The notes under the pieces: generated by a model
Databases searched by the model: none
The model's input: the letters and a program-made list of their open reading frames with translations, nothing else
Told to the model about the DNA's origin: nothing
Assembly (NCBI RefSeq): GCF_019397265.1
Contig: NZ_CP068985.1
Span: forward strand, 1,240,001-1,304,000
Length of the DNA: 64,000 bases
From: Nonomuraea coxensis DSM 45129
Lineage (GTDB): Bacteria; Actinomycetota; Actinomycetes; Streptosporangiales; Streptosporangiaceae
Direction: 5' to 3'
Shown here: piece by piece, positions 50,918 to 60,945 of the stretch
How positions within the stretch are numbered: the stretch's first letter is position 1
Layout of the letters: each line of letters begins with the position of its first letter
Position numbers and translations under genes: made by a program

Positions 50918-51937
50918 TCACGTGCCGGTGGCGCGCGTGAGGCCCCCGTCGTGGGCGATCACGGCCGCCGCCCCCGCCTTGGCGATGGGCGGGACGGCGG
51001 TGGCGAACTGGTGGGTCTCGACCAGCCGCAGCGTGCGGCGCAGCACCGTCGAGTCGATCGCCCAGCGGGCCGCGTCGGGCACGGGGATGTAGTCGTCCTC
51101 GGCCGTCTTGGTGGTCGTGGTCGTCGTGCGCGACAGCGAGTACTGGATCAGCGCCCCTCCGTCGGAGGTGCGCAGCGCGTAGACGGGGAAGCTGTCGGCG
51201 CTGAAGATCGAGTCGTAGCTGAAGCCGTCGGCCTTCGCCTTCTCCCGCAGCGAGGCGATCTGCTCGGCCACCTCGGTGGTGTAGGGGCCGGCCGCCACCA
51301 GCCCCGCCGTCACGCCCGACGAGCCGGTCTCGGCCACGCTGGCGTGCACCGGCTGCATGTACTGAGGACTGATGGTGACGCTCTTGTCGTCGGGAGCCAG
51401 CGCTGTCGCGTAGCCCTCGGCGTCCTCGGCGACCTCCGGCAGCTTCTGCCCCGGCAGGAGCTCGGCCACCGAGCTCAGCCGCCACCGGTCGGACCTGGCG
51501 AAGGTCAGCAGCGTCGGCCGGCCGTCGCGCGTCGCGAGCGCGGTGAACCAGGGCGCCTGCTCGGCCGGGCCGAACTTCGGCACGAAGAGCGCGGGCGTGC
51601 CCCATCGGTAGCGGGGCGGCGCATAACCGGTGGACAGGTAGGCGGCCAGGCTCAGCGGGGTCTGCCCGCCGGTCGTGAGATCGACCGCCATGCGCAGGCG
51701 GCCGTCGAGGTCGCTCTTGACGCGCAGCGTGTCGTCGGTGGCGGTGATCTCGGTGAACACCTCGGCCGCCTCCGCCTTGGTGATCGCGACCAGGCTCGGC
51801 GAGGGCGTCGGCGTGGCCGACACGGCGGCGGCGGACCTGGTGGGAGAGGGCGGCGCGGCATCGCCTGAGCAGGCGGTCGCCCCGGCCAGGACGCCGGCGG
51901 CGAGCGCCAGGAGCCACCGCCGTCCGGATGCACGCAC
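50918..51937 (-). CDS. Uncharacterised lipoprotein
   Basis: 339 residues. The signal has a lipobox [10 protein letters not shown] (Cys23), followed by a Ser/Thr/Pro linker. The mature part is a mixed alpha/beta protein without catalytic motifs that I recognise; blocks include [41 protein letters not shown] and [23 protein letters not shown]. It is anchored at the outer face of the membrane. It is divergent from prfB by 47 bp. The two may share a promoter region, but no functional link is evident. Confidence 0.75.
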   Translation of the reverse strand: MRASGRRWLLALAAGVLAGATACSGDAAPPSPTRSAAAVSATPTPSPSLVAITKAEAAEVFTEITATDDTLRVKSDLDGRLRMAVDLTTGGQTPLSLAAYLSTGYAPPRYRWGTPALFVPKFGPAEQAPWFTALATRDGRPTLLTFARSDRWRLSSVAELLPGQKLPEVAEDAEGYATALAPDDKSVTISPQYMQPVHASVAETGSSGVTAGLVAAGPYTTEVAEQIASLREKAKADGFSYDSIFSADSFPVYALRTSDGGALIQYSLSRTTTTTTKTAEDDYIPVPDAARWAIDSTVLRRTLRLVETHQFATAVPPIAKAGAAAVIAHDGGLTRATGT

Positions 51938-51984
51938 CTCGCCATGTTATTCGGGCCCGCGACGGTCGCGTACCCTTGGGAGAC

Positions 51985-53103
<1,119 letters not shown>

Positions 53104-53157
53104 GGCCCGGCCGCCCGGGGTGAGCGGGCGGGCTGAGCAGGCGGGCTGAGGGCCCGC

Positions 53158-53349
53158 CTACAGGCCGCTCAGGTGCTCGACCGCGAGCGTCGCGACGAGC
53201 ACGACGATCAGCAGCAGGGCGATCAGGGCGGGCGACAGCCCGGCGAAGCCGTGCTGGTGCATCCGCTCGCGGTTGGCGCGGCAGAGCGGGCAGCGGCCCT
53301 CGATGACGGGGTGGGCGCACTGCGCGCATACGAGGTGTTCGCAACTCAT
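53158..53349 (-). CDS. Small zinc-ribbon membrane protein
   Basis: 63 residues. Four cysteines in two pairs (C8-x2-C11 and C20-x2-C23, in VCAQCAHPVIEGRCPLC) look like a zinc ribbon; a fifth is C3. Residues ~41-58 (PALIALLLIVVLVATLAV) are a membrane helix. It fits a small tail-anchored zinc-ribbon protein. The gene is convergent with prfB and divergent from the ftsE region. Function unknown. Confidence 0.7.
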   Translation of the reverse strand: MSCEHLVCAQCAHPVIEGRCPLCRANRERMHQHGFAGLSPALIALLLIVVLVATLAVEHLSGL

Positions 53350-53413
53350 GTCAGCCCCAAGTCTAGCCGCACAATCGTTTTGTTTCCGTTATGGACGTTC
53401 CATGCCAGTCTTC

Positions 53414-53533
53414 CCCCTAGACTGTCGTCTGGCCAATCGGAACGTCGATCATTGGTAAAGCGACGGCCGCCGAGTGGCCGGTGGCGGGAAGTGGGCATGT
53501 GCCACCCTCGCTTCCGTCCTGACCCCTAGACTG
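53414..53533 (+). promoter_or_regulatory. Duplicated CCCCTAGACTG elements upstream of ftsE
   Basis: CCCCTAGACTG occurs at 53414-53424 and 53523-53533. TAGACT fits an actinomycete -10 box; the second copy would place a start of transcription about 12 nt before the ftsE GTG, giving a very short leader. No convincing -35 box accompanies either, so the assignment is weak. Confidence 0.35.
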
Positions 53534-53551
53534 GCATGCCGTGATGCTCTC

Positions 53552-54241
53552 GTGATCCATTTCGATAATGTCACCAAGGTCTACGCCAACCAGAACCGGC
53601 CCGCTCTCGACCACGTGTCCGTAGACGTGGACAAGGGCGAGTTCGTGTTCCTCGTCGGCCCCTCGGGGTCAGGCAAGTCCACGTTCCTGCGCCTGGTCCT
53701 CAAGGAGGAGCGGCCCAACTCCGGGGCGATCCATGTCGCCGGCAAGGATCTGGCCCGCCTCTCCAACTTCAAGGTGCCGCACCTGCGCCGCCGCATCGGC
53801 TGCGTCTTCCAGGACTTCCGGCTGCTCCCGAACAAGAACGTCTACGAGAACGTGGCGTTCGCGCTCGAGGTCATCGGCAAGCCCCGGCGGTTCATCCGCA
53901 AGGTCGTGCCCGAGGTCATCGAGCTGGTCGGCCTGGAGGGCAAGGCCCACCGCATGCCCGACGAGCTGTCCGGCGGCGAGCAGCAGCGCGTCGCCATGGC
54001 CCGCGCGTTCGTCAACCGGCCGATGATCCTGCTGGCCGACGAGCCCACCGGCAACATCGACCCCGCGACGAGCATCGGCATCATGAAGGTGCTCGACCGC
54101 ATCAACAGGACTGGCACCACGGTCGTCATGGCCACGCACGACGCGGCCATCGTCGACTCCATGCGCAAGCGTGTCGTGGAGCTGGAGGACGGCAAGATCG
54201 TCCGTGACCAGTCGCGTGGCGTTTACGGCCAGGCGTACTGA
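53552..54241 (+). CDS. ftsE: Cell division ATP-binding protein FtsE
   Basis: 229 residues. ABC-type ATPase with Walker [11 protein letters not shown], signature [14 protein letters not shown], Walker [13 protein letters not shown] and the switch His in VVMATHDAA. The family Q-loop is [11 protein letters not shown]. With FtsX it forms a division-linked complex that activates septal peptidoglycan hydrolases. GTG 53552 ([11 protein letters not shown]) fits the conserved N-terminus; no ribosome site precedes it, so a near-leaderless message is likely. ftsX follows by 20 nt. Confidence 0.96.
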   Translation: MIHFDNVTKVYANQNRPALDHVSVDVDKGEFVFLVGPSGSGKSTFLRLVLKEERPNSGAIHVAGKDLARLSNFKVPHLRRRIGCVFQDFRLLPNKNVYENVAFALEVIGKPRRFIRKVVPEVIELVGLEGKAHRMPDELSGGEQQRVAMARAFVNRPMILLADEPTGNIDPATSIGIMKVLDRINRTGTTVVMATHDAAIVDSMRKRVVELEDGKIVRDQSRGVYGQAY

Positions 54242-54261
54242 CAGGGAGCTGTAGACAGAAC

Positions 54262-55170
54262 ATGCGGGCGAACTTCATCTTCTCCGAGGTCTGGATCGGC
54301 CTCCGCCGCAACCTGACCATGACGATCGCGGTGGTCATCACCGTGGCGGTCGGAATGGCGATGCTGGGCGTCGGCCTGATGATCAACGCCCAGGTCGGCC
54401 TGATCCGCGGTTATTGGGACGACAAAGTCGAGGTCTCGGTCTTCCTGTGCACCAAGGGCTCGGCGGTCCAGGCCTGCAACGGCAAGGCGATCACGCAGGC
54501 CCAGACCACCAAGCTCCAGGAGCACATCAAGGGCACCCCTGGCGTCAAGGAGGTCTTCTACGAGGACCAGGCGGCCGCCTACGAGAACTTCCAGAAGGCC
54601 TTCGCCTCCAACAAGCCCCTGCTGAGCGCCACCAAGGTCGAGGACATGCCGACCTCGTTCCGGGTCAAGGTGGCCGACCCCAGCAACTACCAGTCGGTCA
54701 TCCAGGCGATCCAGGGCCAGCCGGGCGTCTCCCAGGTGACCGACCAGAAGCAGCTCGTCGGGCCGTTCTTCCAGATGCTCGACAAGCTCGCCTACTACGC
54801 GCTGGCGGTCGCGATCATCCTGGTGCTGGCGGCGGCGCTGCTCATCGGCAACACCGTCCGGCTGTCGGCGTTCAACCGGCGGCGGGAGACCGGCATCATG
54901 CGGCTGGTCGGCGCCTCCAACCTCTACATCCAGCTCCCCTTCATCATGGAGGGCGTGATCGCGGGTCTCATCGGCGGCGTCTTCGCGGCGGTCATGCTGA
55001 TCGTCACGAAGGTCCTGCTGTTCGAGGAGCTCGGCTCCTTCGTCGGCGGCCCGCAGGCGCAGCTCGGCTGGGACGCCGTGGCGCAGACGATCACCTTCAC
55101 CATGATCATCGGCGTGGTGATCTGTGTGCTCGCGTCGTTCGTCACCCTCCGCCGATACCTCAGAGTGTGA
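54262..55170 (+). CDS. ftsX: Cell division protein FtsX
   Basis: 302 residues with four membrane helices: one near residues 20-45, then an extracytoplasmic domain (~45-175), and three at the C-terminal half (LAYYALAVAIILVLAAALLIG, LPFIMEGVIAGLIGGVFAAV, TITFTMIIGVVICVLASFV). Two Cys in the extracytoplasmic part (FLCTKGSAVQAC) may form a disulfide. It transmits FtsE ATPase changes to wall hydrolases at the septum. It follows ftsE by 20 nt. Confidence 0.96.
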   Translation: MRANFIFSEVWIGLRRNLTMTIAVVITVAVGMAMLGVGLMINAQVGLIRGYWDDKVEVSVFLCTKGSAVQACNGKAITQAQTTKLQEHIKGTPGVKEVFYEDQAAAYENFQKAFASNKPLLSATKVEDMPTSFRVKVADPSNYQSVIQAIQGQPGVSQVTDQKQLVGPFFQMLDKLAYYALAVAIILVLAAALLIGNTVRLSAFNRRRETGIMRLVGASNLYIQLPFIMEGVIAGLIGGVFAAVMLIVTKVLLFEELGSFVGGPQAQLGWDAVAQTITFTMIIGVVICVLASFVTLRRYLRV

Positions 55171-55193
55171 CGGAACGCCGGTAAAGTCGAAAC

Positions 55194-55661
55194 ATGCCAC
55201 GTGAGACCGGGCGGAAGGTCATCGCCCAGAACAAACGCGCTCGGCACGATTACCACATCGAGGACACCTTCGAGGCGGGGCTCGTGCTGCAGGGCACCGA
55301 GGTCAAGTCGCTCCGTGAGGGCCGCGCCTCGCTCGTCGACGGCTACGCCAGCATCGACGGTGACGAAGCGTGGCTGCTCAACGTGCACATCCCCGAATAC
55401 GCCCAGGGGACGTGGACCAACCACGCCGCCCGCCGCAAGCGCAAGCTGCTGCTGCACCGCAAGGAGATCGACAAGCTCGCCGTCAAGACCAAGGAGGGCG
55501 GGCTGACGATCATCCCGCTGTCGCTGTACTTCAAGGACGGCCGGGCCAAGGTCGAGATCGGCCTCGCCCGGGGCAAGAAGGACTGGGACAAGCGGCAGTC
55601 GCTGGCGGAGCAGCAGGCCAAGCGGGAGATGGCCCGCGCCCTGCGCTACCGCAACCGATGA
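55194..55661 (+). CDS. smpB: tmRNA-binding protein SmpB
   Basis: 155 residues. Key features are [20 protein letters not shown], the [17 protein letters not shown] motif and a basic C-terminal tail ([13 protein letters not shown]) that enters the empty mRNA channel. It brings tmRNA to stalled ribosomes for trans-translation. Its RNA partner ssrA lies 2.2 kb downstream. ATG 55194 follows ftsX by 23 nt; its stop overlaps the next gene start by 4 nt (ATGA). Confidence 0.97.
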   Translation: MPRETGRKVIAQNKRARHDYHIEDTFEAGLVLQGTEVKSLREGRASLVDGYASIDGDEAWLLNVHIPEYAQGTWTNHAARRKRKLLLHRKEIDKLAVKTKEGGLTIIPLSLYFKDGRAKVEIGLARGKKDWDKRQSLAEQQAKREMARALRYRNR

Positions 55662-57535
55662 GAGGCGCGGCACCGCCACCGATGAGACGCGCCCGCCGCC
55701 CCCTCTCCGCGACCGTCACCCTGGCGATCGCGTGCACCATGCTGACCGGCTGCTTCGAGGAGCCGTCGCCGCACGACGCGGTGCGCGACTTCCTCGTGGG
55801 CTGGCAGAGCGAGGACTACGACCTGGCCGCCGGCCGCACCGACGGCGACCAGGCGACGGTGCGCAAGGCGCTGTCGGACGCCAAGCTGGAGCTCGACGCG
55901 GCCTCGTTCCGCTTCAGAATCAAGAGCGTCACCGTGGAAGGTGAGGAGTCCAAGGCCGACTTCCGCGCCGAGGTCGACCTGGGCGAGAACAACCCGCTCT
56001 GGGAGTACGACGGCGTGCTGCCGCTGCACCTGGTGGACGGCACGTGGAAGGTGCGCTGGTCGCCGTCCGTGCTGCACCCGCAGCTCAAGGAGGGCGAGCG
56101 CTTCGCGGTCGACATCGGGCCCAACCCGCGCCAGCCCGTCGTCGACCGCACCGGCGACCCGCTGCAGACCGACACCGTGCTCTACGTCGCCGGCGTCTAC
56201 CCCGCCCAGCTCGGCGACCGGGCCGAGGAGGTCGTCGTCAAGCTGTCGGAGATCACCGACTACGCCCAGGACCGGCTGCTGAGCCGCATCAGGTCGTCCC
56301 CGCCGGACAAGTTCGTGCCGCTGGTGACCTTCGGGCGCTCGCGCTACCAGGCGCTGCAGAGCAAGCTCAACGCCATCCCCGGCATCAAGGTCGACCCGCA
56401 GGACCAGCCGGTCAACCCCGACGCGCCCCGGCAGATCGTCGGCAGCGTCAGCGCGCTGACCCCGGAGACCGAGCAGAAGCTCGGCGGCCCGCAGCGGGCC
56501 GGTGACTCCGTCGGCAAGAGCGGGCTGCAGCAGGCATACCAGGACTACCTGACCGGGTCCACCGAGACCAAGGTCATCACGCTCGACCTCAAGACCGGCA
56601 AGGAGGTCGCCCGGCTCAAGGAGTGGCCCGGCCGGCAGAACGTCTCGGTCAAGACCACGCTCGACCGGGGTGTCCAGGCCGCCGCCGAGCAGGCCGTGGC
56701 CGACTCCGCGACCAGCTCCCTCGTCGTGGTGGACAAGAACACCGGCGAGATCCGCGCCGTCGCCACCAAGGGCATGCACCAGGAGAAGGACGCGCTGGCC
56801 GGCAAGTTCCCGGCCGGCACGGCGTTCTCGATCGTGGCCGCCGACGCGCTGCTCAAAGCGGGGGTGAGCCCCAAGCAGCGGCTGAGCTGCCCGGCCGAGC
56901 GCACGGTCGGCGGAGCCAGGTTCGTGCACGCGGGGCAGCTGGGCGCCAACACGTCCGGCACCTTCCAGGAGAACTTCGCCAAGGGCTGCGTCACCGCGCT
57001 CGCCTCGCTGGCCCGCCGGGTCAAGGCCGACGACCTGCGCAAGAGCGCCGAGGCGTACGGGGTGGGGCAGTCGTGGCGGCTGCCGCTGAAGTCGTTCAGC
57101 GGCTCGTTCCCGTCGCTGGACGGCGACGCCGACAAGGCCAAGGTGATCGCGGGCCAGAGCGTCCAGGTCAGCCCGCTCGGGATGGCGCTGGTCGGCGCGG
57201 CGGTGGCGTCCGGCACCTGGCGTCCGCCGGTGCTCGTCACCGAGCCCCGGTCGGCTGACCCGTCCGCCGAGCAGGCCCCGCTCGTCCAGCCCGATCCCGT
57301 GCCGGTCGACGCGAAGGTCCGTACGGCGCTGACCACGATGATGCGGGCCGGCGCGCTGAGCACGCCGGCGCTGGCGCAGCAGGCCAAGGTCTACGGCGTG
57401 ACGGCGACGGCGGGCAGCCAGATGACCTGGTTCGTCGGCTGGCAGGGCGATCTGGCCGTCGCGGTGCTGTCGAAGAACTACAACGCCTCGGCCATCGCGG
57501 GCGGCTTCTTCTCGGCCCTCCGCACCTCTCGGTGA
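55658..57535 (+). CDS. PBP-like lipoprotein with lost transpeptidase motifs
   Basis: 625 residues. The lipobox is MLTGCFEE (Cys32). Residues ~35-145 are an NTF2/MecA_N-like domain ([20 protein letters not shown]); the rest aligns end to end with the PBP at 33544. The catalytic motifs are gone: the STFK position reads Thr388-Ala-Phe-Ser391 (PAGTAFSIV), SCN reads Gly443-Cys-Val445 (KGCVTAL), and KTG reads Val581-Thr-Ala583 (GVTATAG). So it should not crosslink peptides; a scaffold, beta-lactam-decoy or regulatory role is possible. ATG 55658 overlaps the smpB stop (ATGA); ATG 55682 is an alternative. The reading frame is intact, so it is maintained. Confidence 0.88.
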   Translation: MRGAAPPPMRRARRPLSATVTLAIACTMLTGCFEEPSPHDAVRDFLVGWQSEDYDLAAGRTDGDQATVRKALSDAKLELDAASFRFRIKSVTVEGEESKADFRAEVDLGENNPLWEYDGVLPLHLVDGTWKVRWSPSVLHPQLKEGERFAVDIGPNPRQPVVDRTGDPLQTDTVLYVAGVYPAQLGDRAEEVVVKLSEITDYAQDRLLSRIRSSPPDKFVPLVTFGRSRYQALQSKLNAIPGIKVDPQDQPVNPDAPRQIVGSVSALTPETEQKLGGPQRAGDSVGKSGLQQAYQDYLTGSTETKVITLDLKTGKEVARLKEWPGRQNVSVKTTLDRGVQAAAEQAVADSATSSLVVVDKNTGEIRAVATKGMHQEKDALAGKFPAGTAFSIVAADALLKAGVSPKQRLSCPAERTVGGARFVHAGQLGANTSGTFQENFAKGCVTALASLARRVKADDLRKSAEAYGVGQSWRLPLKSFSGSFPSLDGDADKAKVIAGQSVQVSPLGMALVGAAVASGTWRPPVLVTEPRSADPSAEQAPLVQPDPVPVDAKVRTALTTMMRAGALSTPALAQQAKVYGVTATAGSQMTWFVGWQGDLAVAVLSKNYNASAIAGGFFSALRTSR

Positions 57536-57693
57536 GAATGTGGTGACGGGGAGCAACCATCGGGCACCGGTCCGGCGTCTTCCTTAATGACTGGGCCCGC
57601 TCGGGGGGTTGCGGTCCCAGTCGCCGTGATGAGATCAGGGCTTCATCTCGGGGGAAGCCCTGCCGTCCGGACCGGCTCGACCCTGCCGGTCGG

Positions 57694-57732
57694 CCCCCGG
57701 GAGCGCGTGCTTGTGCGCCGCGCTCCCGGGGG
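57694..57732 (+). terminator. 14-bp stem hairpin after the PBP-like gene
   Basis: CCCCCGGGAGCGCG (57694-57707) pairs perfectly with CGCGCTCCCGGGGG (57719-57732) across an 11-nt loop, followed by TTTCGG. It lies in the 315-bp gene-free space before ssrA. The short T run makes it a GC-rich hairpin terminator at best. The rest of the space has a weak hairpin near 57636-57655 and a possible tmRNA promoter -10 TAGATT (57800-57805). Confidence 0.55.
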
Positions 57733-57850
57733 TTTCGGCATGTACGGGGCCCGGTCGCGCCACGAGGAATTAAGTTGGCGTCAGGGGCGTTGTCACGTGT
57801 AGATTCAAGTTGCTCACCACGCTCGCGCGAGGTGTGTTGACAACTGCACA

Positions 57851-58231
57851 GGGGGTGACTGGCTTCGACTTCGATCTTGCAAGCCAGGTGAAGCGGGCCG
57901 AGGACTGCGGACATAACCTCGTTAATCCTGTGACCGCAAACAACAAGTGCCAACTCTAAGCGCACTGTGGTCGGCCAGGATTCCCTGGCCCTCGCTGCCT
58001 AAGTAGCGAAACCACTGTCAGCCCGGGAGTGCCTTCGGCCCGGTGTCTGGCATCGTCAGAAGGCTCAACCGATCAACCCGGCCACGGGGGCGATCGGGAA
58101 ACCAAACAGTGGCTGAGCCCGTCGGCGACTCGCCTGCGTGATCGCCGGGGCTGAGAAAAACACAGCAGGCTGCGCCCGGAGAAGCCCTGACTTGGGGTTG
58201 AAGGACGCGGGTTCGATTCCCGCCACCTCCA
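57851..58231 (+). ncRNA. ssrA: Transfer-messenger RNA (tmRNA)
   Basis: The 5' end GGGGGTG pairs with CACCTCC at 58224-58230 to form the acceptor stem, and the 3' part has the T-arm GCGGGTTCGATTCCCGC. CCA is not encoded. The tag frame begins at GCC 57949 and ends at TAA 58000-58002 and encodes ANSKRTVVGQDSLALAA, with the ALAA degradation end. Together with SmpB this RNA rescues stalled ribosomes and tags their products. Pseudoknot pairs can be placed between 58018 and 58200. Some short frames inside it are not genes. Confidence 0.96.
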
Positions 58232-58249
58232 CTCATGTGTGATCATCGA

Positions 58250-58281
58250 CGGCGGTGTCCCTGCGGACACCGCCGTTTTTT
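58250..58281 (+). terminator. Rho-independent terminator of ssrA
   Basis: CGGCGGTGTCC (58250-58260) and GGACACCGCCG (58265-58275) form a perfect 11-bp stem with a CTGC loop, followed directly by six Ts. It lies 19 bp after the tmRNA 3' end. Confidence 0.92.
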
Positions 58282-58283
58282 CT

Positions 58284-58640
58284 TGTCAGCCGGCGGGGAC
58301 GGTCATCGGTTTCGCGGACTCTCCCCCGCCGAACTCGTCGTCGCATATGAGGTTCTGAGGCTTGGACGCGATGTTCTCATAGAGGATGCGGAGGGTGAGG
58401 CCGTCCCGGACCTCCGCCGGGGGCGGGCGCGAGGGTCCTTGGCGACGGCGTGCCGATCACGGCGGACGTGGTCGCCGTGATCGGCACGCGAGCGATCCCG
58501 ACATCGATGACCACGGGCCCCTCGGGACCGAGAAGGACGTTCGCCGGTTTGAAGTCGCGATGCACCACGCCGGCGCGATGTATCGTCGAGAGCGCCGTGA
58601 GGGTGGCGATGGCCAGCCGGTCGAGTCCGCCGCCGCGGCC
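58284..58640 (-). pseudogene. Fragment of a Ser/Thr protein kinase
   Basis: The minus strand reads [20 protein letters not shown] then [18 protein letters not shown] and [10 protein letters not shown], which are subdomains VIb-VII of an Hanks-type kinase (the DFG position is DVG). The frame stops at 58377 after a GTP without the following APE. In another frame [11 protein letters not shown] resembles the later C-lobe of such kinases. The N-lobe with the ATP-binding Lys is missing. It is a decayed relative of the intact kinase at 63308. It fills the space between the ssrA terminator and the serine hydrolase gene. Confidence 0.65.
58449..58488. repeat. Perfect 16-bp inverted repeat in the kinase remnant
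   Basis: CGTGCCGATCACGGCG (58449-58464) and CGCCGTGATCGGCACG (58473-58488) are exact reverse complements with an 8-bp loop. No T run follows, so it is not a typical terminator. It lies at the point where the kinase frame degenerates. Confidence 0.85.
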
Positions 58641-58769
58641 AGGACGCCTAAGACTTCGTGCCGGCCCAGGCGTCGAGGAGGATCCGGACGCAGGGGGCGT
58701 GGGGCCGGCATATCGGCCAGCCTGACATGGACGACGAGGTGCGGTTGCCTTTTCCGTGAGCTTCGAGGC

Positions 58770-59951
58770 TCATCGGTGTTCGCCGAGGGAGGCGCGTACG
58801 GCGGCGACGAGGTTCGCCGCTCGCGGGTCCGGTGGGTTGTCCTGGATGCGGTTCATGACGTAGGCGAAGGCGAGGCCGGTCGCCGGGTCGGCGTAGCCGA
58901 TCGAGCCGCCGTGGCCGGTGAAGCCGAAGGCGGTGGGGGAGTGCCAGAAGGCGTCCGGCGTGGGCAGGCCGAAGCCGGTGGCGATCCGCACCGGGACGCG
59001 CAGGATCTCGTCCGTGCCGCTGACCTGCTCCTTCGTGGCGGCGGCCAGTGTGGCGGGGGTCAGGACGCGGTGGCCGTCGACCTCGCCGATGAGGGCCGCG
59101 TAGAAGCGGGCGAGGGCGCGGGCGGTGCAGACGCCGTTCGTGGCGGGCATCTCGGCGTGCAGGTCCTCCGGGCCGTCGTGGTTCAGCGGGGGCGAGAAGA
59201 GGGTCACGGCGCGCGTGGTCAGCGAGGTGGGGTCGGCGAAGGCGGCCATGACCTCGCGCATCGCCTCCGGGATCTCGTCGAGGTCGACGGCGGCCAGGGC
59301 GGCGAGGTCGATCGGCGTGGTGACGAGGCGGCTCACCCGGTGCGCCTGCGGCCTCGGCAGGCCGATCCACAGGTCCAGGCCGAGCGGCGCGGCGATCTCC
59401 TCGGCCAGGAACGTGCCGAGGCTGCGCCCGCTGACCCGGCGGACGACCTCGCCGACCAGCCAGCCGTAGGTGTGCGCGTGGTAGCCGTGCGCGGTGCCCG
59501 GCTCCCAGTACGGCCGCTGCGCGGCCAGCGCCTCCACCACGGGCGTGCCGGCGATCGCGTCGGCCCGGGTGAGCGGGCGGTCCACGGCGGGCAGCCCCGC
59601 CTGGTGGGTGAGCAGCCACCGCACCGGGACGCGGTCCTTGCCGTGCGCGGCGAACTCGGGCCAGTAGCGGGCCACGGGCGCGTCCAGGTCCAGCTCGCCG
59701 CGCTGGGCCAGCAGGAGGGCGCAGGCCGCCGTCACCGCCTTGGTCGTGGAGAAGACGACCTGGAGGGTGTCGCGTTCCCAGGGCCGGCCGGCCTCCGGGT
59801 CGGCGAGGCCGCCCCACAGGTCGACGACTGGGCGGCCGTGCAGGTAGACGGCGACCGCCGCCCCGGCCTCGTGGCCGCCGGCCAGGTTGGCCGCGAACGC
59901 CTCACGTACGGGCTCGAATCCCGGCGCGGTGTCTCCGCTGATCTCGGGCAT
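58770..59951 (-). CDS. Beta-lactamase-family serine hydrolase (class C/EstB-like)
   Basis: 393 residues. Catalytic Ser and Lys are in the motif FSTTKAVTAA; the Tyr of YxN is in GTAHGYHAHTYGWL, and the third motif is GFTGHGGSIGYADP. This matches esterase/beta-lactamase enzymes such as EstB rather than a resistance enzyme. There is no signal peptide, so it acts in the cytoplasm. ATG 59951 (MPEISGDTAPGFEPVREAF) is the start. No operon partner is evident. Confidence 0.9.
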   Translation of the reverse strand: MPEISGDTAPGFEPVREAFAANLAGGHEAGAAVAVYLHGRPVVDLWGGLADPEAGRPWERDTLQVVFSTTKAVTAACALLLAQRGELDLDAPVARYWPEFAAHGKDRVPVRWLLTHQAGLPAVDRPLTRADAIAGTPVVEALAAQRPYWEPGTAHGYHAHTYGWLVGEVVRRVSGRSLGTFLAEEIAAPLGLDLWIGLPRPQAHRVSRLVTTPIDLAALAAVDLDEIPEAMREVMAAFADPTSLTTRAVTLFSPPLNHDGPEDLHAEMPATNGVCTARALARFYAALIGEVDGHRVLTPATLAAATKEQVSGTDEILRVPVRIATGFGLPTPDAFWHSPTAFGFTGHGGSIGYADPATGLAFAYVMNRIQDNPPDPRAANLVAAVRASLGEHR

Positions 59952-59993
59952 GCGTCTTCGCCTTCCGTCGCTTCGCGTGTCGGGACGCGGAGG

Positions 59994-60323
59994 CTAGCGG
60001 CGCCACTTCCCGGCCACCCAGGCGCACAGCTCCTGCTCGGTCATCTCGGGGAACTCCGCGGCGAACGTGTCGAGCGCGCGGACCGCCTCGTCACGGGTGA
60101 GACCGCGGGCCGCCGCCTCCTTGAGGTATTCCTGGCGGGCCAGCGTCGGCCGGCCTCCGCCGGAGCCCCGGCCGGGCAGCCCGTTCCGCCAGCGCACGAT
60201 GTCGGCGACCCGGTCGGGACGCCAGCCCGGGGCGCCGTCGACCTCCACGTCAGGCTCGGGGAAGGGATGGCCGGACCCGGGCGGGTGGCGGGTGCGCCAT
60301 TTGTGCACCGCGTGCCTGGTCAC
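59994..60323 (-). CDS. Helix-turn-helix protein, probably 5'-truncated
   Basis: 109 residues from GTG 60323 (VTRHAVHKWRTRHP). The first half is the recognition part of a helix-turn-helix, but the preceding helix is lacking; upstream residues in the same frame are only an Arg/Ser-rich shadow of the overlapping gene. Then comes GWRPDRVADIVRWRNGLPGRG with GGGRPT, a layout seen in small phage- or plasmid-type HTH proteins, and an acidic helical tail (DEAVRALDTFAAEF). It overlaps the DUF6461-like gene by 74 bp. A deletion that fused the two genes is the simplest explanation. The role is unknown. Confidence 0.6.
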   Translation of the reverse strand: MTRHAVHKWRTRHPPGSGHPFPEPDVEVDGAPGWRPDRVADIVRWRNGLPGRGSGGGRPTLARQEYLKEAAARGLTRDEAVRALDTFAAEFPEMTEQELCAWVAGKWRR

Positions 60324-60906
60324 CCCGGGTGTCGAGGATGATGACCGGGCCCTCCTCCTCGTCGAAACGCTCGCTCTCGATGGCGACGCCCGTGGACGCC
60401 TCGACGAAGGCGAGCGCCGCCGCGCGCCGGCCCGTGTAGTCGTCATGGGGGACGCCGCCGAGCAGGGTGTGCAGGCCGGCCACCGCCGCCGGGTCGCCTT
60501 CCTCGGTGATGTGGCGGGCGAAGTGGAAGCGGTGCACGCGGGTCCTGATCCGGCCGCCCGCCGCGTAGAGGAGCGTGCTCTGGCCGCTGAAGTTCCAGCT
60601 CGTCAGCCACACCCGGCAGTCCTCGCTGAGTGCGGCGACGATCTCGTCGGAGGCGGGGACGCCGGACCAGTCGAGGAATCCCCAGGCGCCGTCGCCTTCG
60701 AAGGCGAAGATCAGCTCGCCGTCCATGTTCGCGTTGGCGTCGACCGGGTCCGGCACGATGCGCTGCTCGGGATCGCGGCCGCCGTTCAGCCGCCACAGGA
60801 CGTCGTCGCGGGTCAGGTCCTCGTCGAGGGGCTGGACGACGAGCCAGCAGAGGCTTTCCTCCAGCCAGGCGTGACGCCGGAGGAGATCGCGGTAATAGTC
60901 GATCAC
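60250..60906 (-). CDS. DUF6461-like protein
   Basis: 218 residues from GTG 60906. Blocks resembling DUF6461 are RHAWLEESLCWLVVQPLDED, LTRDDVLWRLNGG, GAWGFLDWSGVPASDEIVAALS and SGQSTLLYAAGGRIRTRVHRF. The last ~25 residues, after VIILDTRG, are out of keeping with the family and read through the HTH gene in another frame, so the natural end may have been lost. No catalytic motif, signal or membrane segment is visible. It is more divergent than the copy at 1-427. Confidence 0.6.
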   Translation of the reverse strand: MIDYYRDLLRRHAWLEESLCWLVVQPLDEDLTRDDVLWRLNGGRDPEQRIVPDPVDANANMDGELIFAFEGDGAWGFLDWSGVPASDEIVAALSEDCRVWLTSWNFSGQSTLLYAAGGRIRTRVHRFHFARHITEEGDPAAVAGLHTLLGGVPHDDYTGRRAAALAFVEASTGVAIESERFDEEEGPVIILDTRGDQARGAQMAHPPPARVRPSLPRA

Positions 60907-60945
60907 CGGGTCAGCATTCCACGGGAGGCGGATGCTGAGGAGGCG

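Noticed and set aside
57790..57842. TTGTCA and TTGACA as -35 boxes of ssrA
   Set aside because: Neither has a -10 box at 16-18 bp; the second is only 9 bp from the mature 5' end.
58018..58270. Small minus-strand proteins of 65-72 residues
   Set aside because: They lie within the structured 3' half of tmRNA and have no ribosome site.
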